64,000 nucleotides of DNA from Ornithodoros turicata (taxonomy: Eukaryota > Arthropoda > Arachnida > Ixodida > Argasidae): assembly GCF_037126465.1 (NCBI RefSeq), contig NC_088202.1, forward strand, positions 127,672,123 to 127,736,122, given 5' to 3'. The notes beneath the pieces are model-generated. The model was given only the letters and a program-made list of their open reading frames with translations, was not told where the DNA came from and made no database searches. Every line of letters begins with the position of its first letter. Within the stretch, counting starts at the first letter, position 1. Shown here piece after piece: positions 45,238 to 55,922 of this stretch. The translations under genes were made by a program, and so were the position numbers.

Positions 45238-46384
45238 GCTTCTCTCGTGCAAAACATATAGAGGTCTCTAGGTGTGAGGTTTTGACCCTCTATAGAACTC
45301 GTTGCAAGCTGCCTATTTCCTGTTCATAAATCAGGTACTGCAGGATTCTTGCCTCACTTGGACTGCGTGTTCAGGACCGTTAACGATAAATGGAATGCCA
45401 GCCAACAACAATAATAAATGAAGGAGAAGTGATGATGGCATGCGGAATGCAAGCCAACAAGCGCGTACATATGCCAAAAATGAATAAACACCAAATAAAT
45501 AAAACAAGCACGGAGTTAGTCGTCAGCGCATGATTTTGACGTCCTGCGCTTCTTTCTGATGTGCGTTTCAGTACGGAGTGTGCTTAGAATGCAGACCTCC
45601 CAGGCGGCCCATAAAAAAAAGAAAAGAAAAACATTTTCACGTGATATCTAATTTGCGTGTGTCATGTGTGTGTGCATGTGTGTATGCCTCATCTTTTTTA
45701 TCGTCATCCCACTCATATATTAACCCACATGCACTGAGGTATGGTACCGCAATTGTTGCAGCGAATCACCTCGTCCCATCATCATTCATGTAGTTATCGT
45801 TGTTGTTGTTCAAATAGTACTTTGTCGTTTTTAGTACAATGTAGCGCAAGCTTTCTTCTACCGAATAACATATTGCAGATATTTTTATCTCAATCGGTAC
45901 ATTTCGTAAATCGCAACCCAAAATTGCCAAAATTGCTAAACTTTTGTTTTCAGACGGCAGTATAGTACAAGAAGTACCACGCACAAAAACACGAAACTTT
46001 TTTGGTCTATACGTCACGTATCACACAATAAGCGACCTGATTATGTTATCCAGGAATCGTGAGGGAACGATGCTAAAAATGACAAACAAAGCCGAAATCC
46101 GAGCCAAAGCCAAGATACAAGTTTTGCATACAGGGTACAGTACCTTGGAATAACAGAAACATCCCGGCATGTAGGTGACGGGATTAAACACGAGCCAATA
46201 AGTAGCAAAAAAAAAAAATGTGAGGTAGACTTTTCCGACTTGACGCCATCAATTTTGCTTTCCCAAACATTGAAGAAAATATATATTGATCTGGGACCTG
46301 CAAAACAATTATTTCACGTATGCCTTCTAACTGCCCAATTTTTTTGAAAAATATCGGTGATGTTCGAGCGCCTGTTTGGATCAC
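45238..46384. other. Unassigned spacer
   Basis: Alternating purine/pyrimidine run of TG words at about 45,660-45,685; otherwise no recognised feature. Confidence 0.45.
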
Positions 46385-46646
46385 CTGACGTGGAATGGGC
46401 CACGTAGCGACAGCCCCTCTGGTGGGTTCGAATCGTACCACCGGCTGTGCTATCTGAGGTTTTCCCCTGGTTTTCCGAAGACTTTCCAGACGAATGTCGG
46501 CACAGTTCCTCCTGAAGTCGGCACAGGACGACGTCCCGGCAAACGAATCCCCTGTCCCCAACTCCTTCTTGCTGTCCTCTCTTCATCTGTCCACATCTGT
46601 ACGCCGCTCGTACGTTGCTTCGAGGCACGACAAAAAAAAAAAAAAA
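46385..46646 (+). mobile_element. tRNA-derived SINE copy, 5' divergent
   Basis: The B-box GGGTTCGAATCGTACC at 46,422 is followed by the conserved SINE body (TTTCCGAAGACTTTCC, GTCGGCACAGTTCC, CACATCTGTACGCCGCTCGT) and an A-rich tail at 46,630-46,646. An insert CGACGTCCCGGCAAACGAAT distinguishes it from the other copies, and the A-box half is hard to recognise. Confidence 0.7.
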
Positions 46647-47760
46647 AGCGACGACCCCTCCTTTTCTGTCCTGTGACAGCTCTACAGCTACAGCAGGAGG
46701 CTATAGGCGCATGTTGTCCGCAATAATACTTAGACCTGCCGCAGTGTAGCTGCAGAGGTGGCATGCCCTCCTCCAATTTTTTGTACCCCCCTACTTGCAG
46801 TCTGGGCAAACTACTGGCGTTCTGAAATCTGAATAGATATTTATTTCGCTTGTCTACGAAATGTTCACAATATGACGAAACCTGACCGAACACGCGACCA
46901 TATCCATGGGCCCGTGGCTGCCTCCGACACTGCTGAAAAATCTCGGACTTGTGTGCCACACGGCCACCGTCCTTTAGAAACAAAACGATGTCATTTCACT
47001 TCCCCAGTCCAAGTATACAAGAAATACAAGGTAACTTGGTAACAAGGTTGCTACAAGTGCAACTTGTAGATTTAGGAGATTTAGGCTATGTATAGATGAA
47101 GCCCGTTAGCCGTACATGTCCCTTGTGAAGAGCAACATGGCGGCAGGACCACTGCGGAAGAACTCCTGCTCACCCAGCAAATAAAGTATCTGCTCTAAGT
47201 AGTCTGTTACCAGTATGTAATTTTGGATTCAGTGGAGGTAGAATATCACCCGTGGCGATGAAGCTCCCAGAGAATCATCGTCGCAATAAAGTTCTTCATC
47301 AAGTCTTCTAGACGTATTTTTAACTTAATTCCGTCATCACTAGTTATAGAGTTACCGTAAAAAATATATTTGCATTTTGACGGCATGTTTTTTGTGCTAC
47401 CTGGAACTCGTACCTAGTCGGCTTGTGTTTTGCAACCACTCAGGAAGACATAACGAGGAGACAGTGCATCGATCTGTTGCAGACTGGGCAGTGGAGGTGT
47501 TATCGCATCCAGTTTTACCTGATGCGTGGCCGGTATTTGTTTTCAAGACCGCGAAGCTGTCGTATTCACACCGTACGTGCAAGTTTCGTTCAAATTATAC
47601 GGGAGGTGCTGGCGAAGCTGCTCACTGTTTTTAGGGTGCCAGCGTCACTTGATAGACGCGGGACGCATATATGCGGGACTGAAACCCGAACTACATATGT
47701 TAAGAAGTCATAACCGTAGTAAGGGGTAGACAGATCATGAAGACAGTATTAAAATAATAT
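46647..47760. other. Unassigned spacer left of the minisatellite
   Basis: No element end equivalent to the outer end of the right foldback arm is seen here. AACATGGCGGCAGGACCACT at 47,136 resembles a block of the right arm (AACATGGCGGCAGTGGTCC at 51,563) but the match is short. Confidence 0.4.
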
Positions 47761-50700
47761 TCGGGAACCGGTTGAGCACGCACGGTACTCTCAGTTGGGA
47801 GAGACGGGACCAAGGCGCATGCGCTTTACCTCGCGGGAATTGTTTTCGGGAACCGGTTGAACACGCTGGATACGATCAGTTGGGAGAGAAGGGACAGACG
47901 CGTGTGCGCTTTACCTCGCGGGTATTGTTTTCGGGAACCGGTTGAGCACGCCCGGTACGATAAGTTGAGAGAGACGGGACCGACGCGCGTGCGCTTTACC
48001 TCGCGGGTATTGTTTTCGGGAACCGGTTGAGCACGCCCGGTACGATCAGTTGGGAGAGACGGGACCGACGCGCATGCGCTTTACCTCGCGGGGATTGTTT
48101 TCGGGAACCGGTTGAACACGCTGGATACGATCAGTTGGGAGAGAAGGGACAGACGCGTGTGCGCTTTACCTCGCGGGTATTGTTTTCGGGAACCGGTTGA
48201 GCACGCCCGGTACGATAAGTTGAGAGAGACGGGACCGACGCGCGTGCGCTTTACCTCGCGGGTATTGTTTTCGGGAACCGGTTGAGCACGCCCGGTACGA
48301 TCAGTTGGGAGAGACGGGACCGACGCGCATGCGCTTTACCTCGCGGGGATTGCTTTCGGGAGCCAGTTGAGCCTGCCTGGTACGATCAGTTGGGAGAGAC
48401 AGGACCGACGCGCATGCGCTTTACCTCGCGGGGATTGCTTTCGGGGGCCAGTTGAGCCTGCCCGGTACGATAAGTTGGGAGAGACGGGTCCGACGAGCAT
48501 GCGCTTTACCTCGCGGGGATTGCTTTCGGGAGCCAGTTGAGCCTGCCCGGTACGATCAGTTGGGAGAGACAGGATTGACGCGCATGCGCTTTACCTCGCG
48601 GGGATTGCTTTCGGGAGCCAGTTGAGCCTGCCCGGTACGATAAGTTGGGAGAGACGGGTCCGACGAGCATGCGCTTTACCTCGCGGGGATTGCTTTCGGG
48701 AGCCAGTTGAGCCTGCCCGGTACGATCAGTTGGGAGAGACAGGACCGACGCGCATGCGCTTTACCTCGCGGGGATTGCTTTCGGGAGCCAGTTGAGCCTG
48801 CCCGGTACGATAAGTTGGGAGAGACGGGTCCGACGAGCATGCGCTTTACCTCGCGGGGATTGCTTTCGGGAGCCAGTTGAGCCTGCCCGGTACGATCAGT
48901 TGGGAGAGACAGGACCGACGCGCATGCGCTTTACCTCGCGGGGATTGCTTTCGGGAGCCAGTTGAGCCTGCCCGGTACGATAAGTTGGGAGAGACGGGTC
49001 CGACGAGCATGCGCTTTACCTCGCGGGGATTGCTTTCGGGAGCCAGTTGAGCCTGCCCGGTACGATCAGTTGGGAGAGACAGAACCGACGCGCATGCGCT
49101 TTACCTCGCGGGGATTGCTTTCGGGAGCCAGTTGAGCCTGCCCGGTACGGTAAGTTGGGAGAGACGGGTCCGACGAGCATGCGCTTTACCTCGCGGGGAT
49201 TGCTTTCGGGAGCCAGTTCAGCCTGCCCGGTACGATCAGTTGGGAGAGACAGGACCGACGCGCATGCGCTTTACCTCGCGGGGATTGCTTTCGGGAGCCA
49301 GTTGAGCCTGCCCGGTACGATAAGTTGGGAGAGACGGGTCCGACGAGCATGCGCTTTACCTCGCGGGGATTGCTTTCGGGAGCCAGTTGAGCCTGCCCGG
49401 TACGATCAGTTGGGAGAGACAGGACCGACGCGCATGCGCTTTACCTCGCGGGGATTGCTTTCGGGAGCCAGTTGAGCCTGCCCGGTACGATAAGTTGGGA
49501 GAGACGGGTCCGACGAGCATGCGCTTTACCTCGCGGGGATTGCTTTCGGGAGCCAGTTGAGCCTGCCCGGTACGATAAGTTGGGAGAGACGGGTCCGACG
49601 AGCATGCGCTTTACCTCGCGGGGATTGCTTTCGGGAGCCAGTTCAGCCTGGCCGGTACGATCAGTTGGGAGAGACAGGACCGACGCGCATGCGCTTTACC
49701 TCGCGGGGATTGCTTTCGGGAGCCAGTTGAGCCTGCCCGGTACGATAAGTTGGGAGAGACGGGTCCGACGAGCATGCGCTTTACCTCGCGGGGATTGCTT
49801 TCGGGAGCCAGTTGAGCCTGCCCGGTACGATCAGTTGGGAGAGACAGGACCGACGCGCATGTGCTTTACCTCGCGGGGATTGCTTTCGGGAGCCAGTTGA
49901 GCCTGCCCGGTACGATAAGTTGGGAGAGACGGGTCCGACGAGCATGCGCTTTACCTCGCGGGGATTGCTTTCGGGAGCCAGTTGAGCCTACCCGGTACGA
50001 TCAGTTGGGAGAGACAGGACCGACGCGCGTGCGCTTTACCTCGCGGGGATTGCTTTCGGGAGCCAGTTGAGCCTGCCCGGTACGATAAGTTGGGAGAGAC
50101 GGGTCCGACGAGCATGCGCTTTACCTCGCGGGGATTGCTTTCGGGAGCCAGTTGAGCCTGCCCGGTACGATCAGTTGGAGAGACAGGACCGACGCGCGTG
50201 CGCTTTACCTCGCGGGGATTGCTTTCGGGAGCCAGTTGAGCCTGCCCGGTACGATAAGTTGGGAGAGACGGGTCCGACGAGCATGCGCTTTACCTCGCGG
50301 GGATTGCTTTCGGGAGCCAGTTGAGCCTGCCCGGTACGATCAGTTGGGAGAGACAGGACCGACGCGCATGCGCTTTACCTCGCGGGGATTGCTTTCGGGA
50401 GCCAGTTGAGCCTGCCCGGTACGATAAGTTGGGAGAGACGGGTCCGACGAGCATGCGCTTTACCTCGCGGGGATTGCTTTCGGGAGCCAGTTGAGCCTGC
50501 CCGGTACGATCAGTTGGGAGAGACAGGACCGACGCACATACGCTTTACCTCGCGGGGATTGCTTTCGGGGGCCAGTTGAGCCTGCCCGGTACGGTAAGTT
50601 GGGAGAGACGGGTCCGACGAGCATGCGCTTTACCTCGCGGGGATTGCTTTCGGGAGCCAGTTGAGCCTGCCTGGTACGATCAGTTGGGAGAGACAGGACC

Positions 50701-50816
50701 GACGCGCATGCGCTTTACCTCGCGGGGATTGCTTTCGGGAGCCAGTTGAGCCTGCCCGGTACGATAAGTTGGGAGAGACGGGTCCGACGAGCATGCGCTT
50801 TACCTCGCGGGGATTG
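47761..50816 (+). repeat. 36-copy 85-bp minisatellite
   Basis: Units start at TCGGGAACCGGTTGAGC or TCGGGAGCCAGTTGAGCC and end GCGGGGATTGCTTT, at 47,761 and every 85 bp thereafter. One unit at about 50,166 has lost one G, giving 84 bp. The first unit is the most divergent. Units 2-7 form a 255-bp trimer repeated twice; from about 48,356 on, two unit types alternate (GATCAG.GACAGGACCGACGC and GATAAG.GACGGGTCCGACGA), a 170-bp dimer. The array forms the outer part of the left arm of the foldback element. Because 85 is not a multiple of three, ORFs of 69-142 aa appear in all frames; they are not supported as genes. Confidence 0.95.
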
Positions 50817-51275
50817 CCCTTTCTCGCTGCGATCCTCGACTCTTCGACGTGACGATCGGTTCGCTTCCGATCGTTCTCTTTCCGGAACTCCCGAGAGAAG
50901 AAAACACGGCCGACACAGGCGCGATGGATTTCATGTATACACTGCAGCAACCAAGTATTCAGCGGATGACGTATTGGTTACTCACAAAAGTTCCGGTTCT
51001 CGAAAACCTCGCGGTGTATTAATATTCCTGGGTCATCGTCTACGGACAAGCGGTCACAAACTCGCCGCAGAAAATATCCGAAAAGACCACTGCCGCAGTT
51101 TTGAATGCCACTCTATGTGAAGATGCTGTGGTGATATAGAATTGTGTCGTATGTATGTTATTGTCCATTGAAATAATCTTTACAGTGCCTCGAAAATTGT
51201 TTTCCTTCTATTTTTGGCGAGAGATGGCGCCACATGTATCGTAGCCGTCGTTTCACTCCTGTTCCCGAAGACTTT

Positions 51276-51368
51276 TTCGGGAGTTCTCGGGAACTGGTGC
51301 GGTGCATACCGTGGATTGGTCGGTAGGTGCGTGGTCCAGTGGCAAGGAACCGACCGGAGACTCTCCAC
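51276..51368. repeat. Loop module shared with the outer right end
   Basis: The loop contains CTCGGGAACTGG, GCGGTGCATACCG, GGTCGGTAGGTGCG and CAAGGAACCGACCGGAG. The minus strand of 51,926-52,031 contains GGGAACTGG, GCGGTGCATACGG, GGTCCGTCGGTGCG and CAAGGAACCGATCGGAG in the same order. The same module therefore sits both at the centre and at the right outer end. Confidence 0.65.
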
Positions 51369-52066
51369 GAAGTGTTTTCGGGAACCGAAGGGAAACAACC
51401 GCGATACGTGTGGCACCATCTCTCGTTAAGCATAGAAGAAACATATCTTTTATGCATTTTTACATACCAATAATAAGCGTACTCCCACACGTATTTTCGA
51501 CCGATGGAACGTTTGAACAGTTCTAAGTCACCACAGCATCCTCACCACATGGAACGGCATTCAACATGGCGGCAGTGGTCCTTTCCGATATTTTCTACGG
51601 CGAGTTTCTGATCTTTAGTCTGACTAACGATGAACCACAAATATCAATACACCGCGAGGTTTCCGAGTAACGAAACTTTGTAAGGAACCATTACGCTATC
51701 CACGGGATACTTGGCTGCTGCAAAGTAAACGGAATCCATCGCGGCGGCGGCCATGTTTCAGCTTCGTTCAGGAGTCCCCGAAAGAGAACGATCAGAAGCG
51801 AACCGATCGTGACCTCGAAGCGGCCAGGAAAATCGCCGATCGGGAAGGATAATCCCCACGATGTAAAGCGCAGGCACGTCTCTCTCCCAACTGATCGTAC
51901 TGGGTGTGCTCAACCGGTTCCCGAAAAATCTCTTTCTTAGCGAGGCTCCGATCGGTTCCTTGGAGTTCGACCTCGCACCGACGGACCGATCGACCGTATG
52001 CACCGCGCCCGTTACCGATAGCCAGTTCCCGGTGAGTACATGACATACACTAGAGATTCTAACGTT

Positions 52067-52092
52067 CGAGAAAAAAAAAATTTTTTTTCTCG
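52067..52092. repeat. Perfect A/T palindrome just outside the foldback element
   Basis: CGAG, ten A, eight T, CTCG: a near-perfect 26-bp palindrome 30 bp beyond the foldback's outer right module. It could be a cruciform or an AT-rich insertion hotspot. Confidence 0.6.
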
Positions 52093-52276
52093 ATTCTTCT
52101 TTTTTCTCGTACAATTTCCGTTACGTATCATCTTCTTGTGTACTATCAGTTTCGTTTTCGGAAGGCGATGACGCACCTCAGTGCAAAGTAGCGAAAGGTC
52201 GTCATCATTTTCATGCATTTTCTCTGTGTGTATGGTTGCCGCCTTCGCTGAGCGGGCAGACCTCACTTCTTTTTTA

Positions 52277-52277
<1 letters not shown>

Positions 52278-52336
<59 letters not shown>
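52278..52336 (+). repeat. (ATT)n microsatellite
   Basis: About twenty uninterrupted ATT units. Confidence 0.95.
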
Positions 52337-52715
52337 GAACCTCATTCCCCCTGCCTGTGTGTACTGCGAGCTTTTGCGAAGTGGTCCGTCCGCGGGTCAA
52401 TAATCGGAAACGGTTTACCATGTGCGACTCCAGCAAATACTTTGAAGTGTCGCACGTCTTTCCCACCGCACCACAAGGCACCTCCTGCCCCGGCAGGCAC
52501 CTGCGCAACGCGACGAAACTGGTCTGAATTTGGAAACGTGCATATACTACGCTGCGCTACAGGGTCGCGGGGGAATGCGGGTAAACACTACTGTATGTGC
52601 TCTCGAATCACAATGTGGGAAAAGATTTCCACCGATGCACAAACAAACCTTTTCGTTGCCGAGGCGTCGCACATACTGAAAATGACGCCGTGCTTCAAGT
52701 TAGTGTCACCGAACA

Positions 52716-53182
52716 TTCTAAAAACTGAACTTCACCGCATAGCACGCTCTTCGCCAACCATTGCCGCGAATGATAGGGTTATCGCTTCCGATTCGAAGAC
52801 AGAGGGGCGTACGTCTTTTCGTGTCAATCTGGATGTATGATAATTGACACAAAAAGGCGTGCGCCTCCCTCTCGAATAAGAAGCGATAACCCAATCATTC
52901 GTCCCAACCCAAGCAGCACAATGTACTGAAAGTCGAGTGCAATAGGGGTGGACGGTATGTGTCTTATAGATGTTCCTTACCCAAGCAGCACAATGTACTG
53001 AAAGTCGAGTGCAACAGGGGTAGACGGTATGTGTCTTATCAGTGTTGTTTTGTTTTCCAGGTCTGTTCAAGGCCTTCCACCTACCTGTCCACCCCCATTG
53101 CACTCGACTTTCAGTACATTGTGCTGCTTGGGGTGGCAATGGTTGGTGAAGAGCGTGCTATGCGGTGAACTTCAGTTTTTAG
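52716..53182. mobile_element. Palindromic MITE interrupted by MITE C
   Basis: The left arm starts TCTAAAAACTGAACTTCACC and continues GCATAGCACGCTCTTC, CCAACCATTGCC, GCGAATGATAGGGTTATCGC and GAAGACAGAGGGGCGTACG; the right arm is its reverse complement. The arms meet at about 52,835. MITE C lies in the right arm between the CGAATGATTGGG block and the GGCAATGG block, splitting what is continuous on the left. There is no coding capacity. Confidence 0.75.
52908..53132 (+). mobile_element. MITE family C, copy 2, with doubled left end
   Basis: The left terminal sequence CCCAAGCAGCACAATGTACT occurs twice in tandem, at 52,908 and 52,980, 72 bp apart, each followed by GTCGAGTGCAA.AGGGGT and TATGTGTCTTAT. 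A single inverted copy closes the element at 53,132. The interior matches copy 1 at 40,219-40,373. Confidence 0.8.
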
Positions 53183-55918
53183 AGTGAAGGCGAAAGGTTA
53201 CATCTCTTGCCACGAAAATTATACGGTTTGGTCGTTGTGCTAAACGCGTGCATGCAGCTCCATAGCTTCATAAGGGCCATCGTTGGCGACAAAGTGTCGG
53301 TCACGTGGTCTCAGACACGTAGTCCTAGGCCCAGGTAGTCCTAGCAAGCTACAGTCGGACCTGCGCGGTGGTTGGGCCTAAGAAGATACCGGTGAAGACT
53401 ATGCAAAACTTTAGTTTTGTCAAGACTACTTTTGTACAGCTACTCTTTTTATGGACACGGACGAACGGGTTCGGCCTCCTGATGTAACGCTTCTCTTTAT
53501 TTCTAGAATTTGTTCTGACAACACCGGGACATCGCAGACATCACCATTCCCTCGCGCGATACAGCGAGTTGCCGGCTCCGTACGAAAGCGATTGACCTTC
53601 TATTATCCAGTCCACTGTCCCTTATCGACCCCGTCACTCTCCCTCCAAGCATCACTTCCGCATCGTTCAGAACCGCTGTGACGACAAGTCCACAACCACT
53701 CTTGGTTTACGTTCGTTTCCTCATGCAAACTACTGTTAATCCTTGTGTTTGCAGTCGCTATGATCAAGCATGCAGTTTCTCCAGTAATGTGCACCTGTCA
53801 CGTCACCTTTCTTTCTTTGTTTTTTGCATAACCTCATTTCTTTCGTACACTTTCGTCATCGCCAGCAGCATTCGGAAGCTAACGAAGCTGCCGTGCGTTA
53901 CAAATCCGAATCCTTCGAAGCGATTACCGACTTCGCACCCCGTGCAGCTCACGATCAACACTGACCCATCACGAACAGCCGTGACACGAAGCTGACCGCA
54001 CGCTTCCAACACGCGACTGCGTTATGAACCGTCGGCGTTTTTTGTCGTCCCCACACTTCGTTGTGTGTTTCAACGCAACGTGCGGAATCATACCTTTTCC
54101 TTTTCTTTTTATTTATCTTTTTTTTTTCGTTCGAGCGACGGACACCAAAATAAATAAAGGGCCGAGAGTTCAAAGAAATTTCACCCAGCAAAGCGCGCGC
54201 AGCCTTGTGGCAAGGTTGCCGCGAGGGGCCGCTAGGAGTCGGCGGCGTGCCTCCTCGCCCGTCTGCCGCACGCAGCAGACTGCTTGCGATTTCCCAGCAG
54301 TTTGATTCCGGACGGGCCGGCTTTCGTGAGTCGCCCTGGCTCCGCGAGTTTAGACAACGTTTGCAAACGTGCGGTTCTGTGTCATGACAGTCGGAGCACA
54401 GTTTGTACCTCCCATCGACACCTCTTACAGACGACGCTGATTATCACAGGGATTTGTTGTGCAGTACTTCAGAGAGAGAGTGTGTGTGGTGTGTGTGCGC
54501 GCTCGTGCCAGGTACTTCGTGACGGTACCATGACGGTAGTTCTTGTGCGGTGGTTGTGGTCAGGTGTTTGTGTGGTTCTGTGAAAAGCAGCGACTTGAAC
54601 GGACAGGTAGGTGCCGTGTGGATTGATGTTTCGCCAGTTTGGGGTTGAATGCTTCTCGTGTCCTGTGTCCGTTTGGTGTATTGCCAGTCATGCGTATCTT
54701 CGCGCGCACGATGCACGTTTCATGTTGTGCTTGTTGTGACGTTCATTTGCATTTTGGCATCGTGTTCAATGTTTCCTACATTTTTTAAAAGCTATTAATT
54801 ACGTCAACGAAGGTGTTGCAGAGCCACGGGAATGTTCATTGTGACTCGATGATCAAGGTCGATTAGCCCTTGTGTTTCCTGCCCGTTTGTATACAAGGCG
54901 GTGTGTTGTTCGCCTTCATGCGCATTTTGACTAACGTAATAGAAACATTCTCAGATGTAGCTTGGCAAGGTCCCACCGCTAAGATCGGAAGCACTATACG
55001 AGAACGGTACGATGCAAAGACTATAAAGGAACCTGCCAAACTGAAGCTCAGTAACGTGATGTTAACCACAAAAAGGAACAACCCGATTAGGTTATCGTGT
55101 TACCGGAACCATTGTCGTAAACACCTTCCGGTCCACTGAATCTACCCGTGCATATTTGTTGTCACCACTCAGATCTTAGCAACAGCATAGGAAGCGACTT
55201 ATTCAACGCGGTAATTTCAGAGAGCTGCTATTCCGGGAGGGTCACATCGGGGCAGAAAGTTGTGCAACATAACCGCAAGAGATTTATGAGCTTTGACCCT
55301 TCCACCGATCATGGAAACGCGCGAGGCTGCCAGAACCGCATATGGTAGAACTAGTTTGTTTGTTTGTTTTTTCTTTTAAAAAATAAAAGCGGTTCTCTGA
55401 ACTACGCGGAGCCATCTACTTCAGCACTCTGTGAAGGACATGAACTCTTAAAATAAACACATACCCATATGTGAGGATCAAACTCGGGCCTAATTACCCA
55501 GACACATTCTTTCTCGTCCCTATACACTATGAACACTTGACCATACGAAGTCGGGTCCTATTTATTAGGAAGTTTTACAATATAGTATCCAAGCACTTTG
55601 TCCCCACCCATCCCCCTCCCTCCCAACGACACGAGGGAACGTCACAGAGTAGAAGCCAGAAGTACAGTGACGAGTTCTTATTTTTGGGGAGTGGCCTCGA
55701 GCGCTTTTTCTACCCCACTCTAAAACAAAACTGCCCATTTTCGACATGGTAGCCATTGATATAATTTGGGTTGTTTATTTCATTTAGACGCGAAATTTAT
55801 TACGGGCGGATGATAATTTAATCTAGCGTCGTGCGAAAAATAATGCTGTGCATGCTTCCCTAACAGGTGTTAAGAGTGGCCCCACTTTGGCAGATGATTA
55901 TTTTCCGCGCGGTTTGCG
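53183..55918. other. Unassigned; GC-richer section at 54,180-54,610
   Basis: No coding domain was recognised in 53,183-55,918. The stretch 54,180-54,400 is CpG-rich relative to its surroundings and is annotated separately as a weak promoter/first-exon candidate. Confidence 0.4.
54180..54606 (+). promoter_or_regulatory. Weak candidate CpG-rich 5' exon with splice donor
   Basis: GCGCGCGCAGCC, GGCGGCGTGCC and GGACGGGCCGG give a local CpG-rich patch. It is followed by untranslated-looking sequence and GGACAGGTAGGTGCC at 54,600-54,614, whose CAG|GTAGGT is a strong donor consensus. No coding sequence, TATA box or acceptor partner is identified, so this is suggestive only. Confidence 0.2.
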
Positions 55919-55922
55919 TTAA

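Larger units (their letters stand above)
47761..52035. mobile_element. Foldback element with asymmetric 85-bp amplification
   Basis: Sequence at 50,817-51,275 is repeated as reverse complement at 51,369-51,852. Matching blocks include CGATCGGTTCGCTTC, GATCGTTCTCTTTC, GCGATGGATT, GCAGCA.CCAAGTAT, AACCTCGCGGTGTATT, GAAAATATC, GACCACTGCCGC, GATGCTGTGGTGA and, nearest the centre, CGAGAGATGG.GCCACA.GTATCG. Outside it the right arm has one degenerate 85-type unit (about 51,857-51,925) where the left arm has 36. Beyond that the right arm ends in a module (51,926-52,031) that is also present in the loop (51,276-51,368). No transposase is present. The left outer module appears missing. This is a foldback-type transposon or two opposed copies of an array-bearing repeat. 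Confidence 0.75.

Noticed and set aside
47136..47155. Missing left outer end of the foldback element near AACATGGCGGCAGG
   Set aside because: The match to the right-arm block is only about 14 bases and in a place that does not fit arm order.
47761..50816. CRISPR array
   Set aside because: Units are contiguous 85-bp tandem repeats with no unique spacers, in a eukaryotic transposon-rich context.
49047..51120. Long ORFs (85-142 aa) across the 85-bp array, all beginning MSLPGTISW
   Set aside because: They arise because 85 is one more than a multiple of three, so three units read through all frames before meeting the TGA in the GTTGAGCC block. Composition follows the DNA repeat and there is no selection signature visible.
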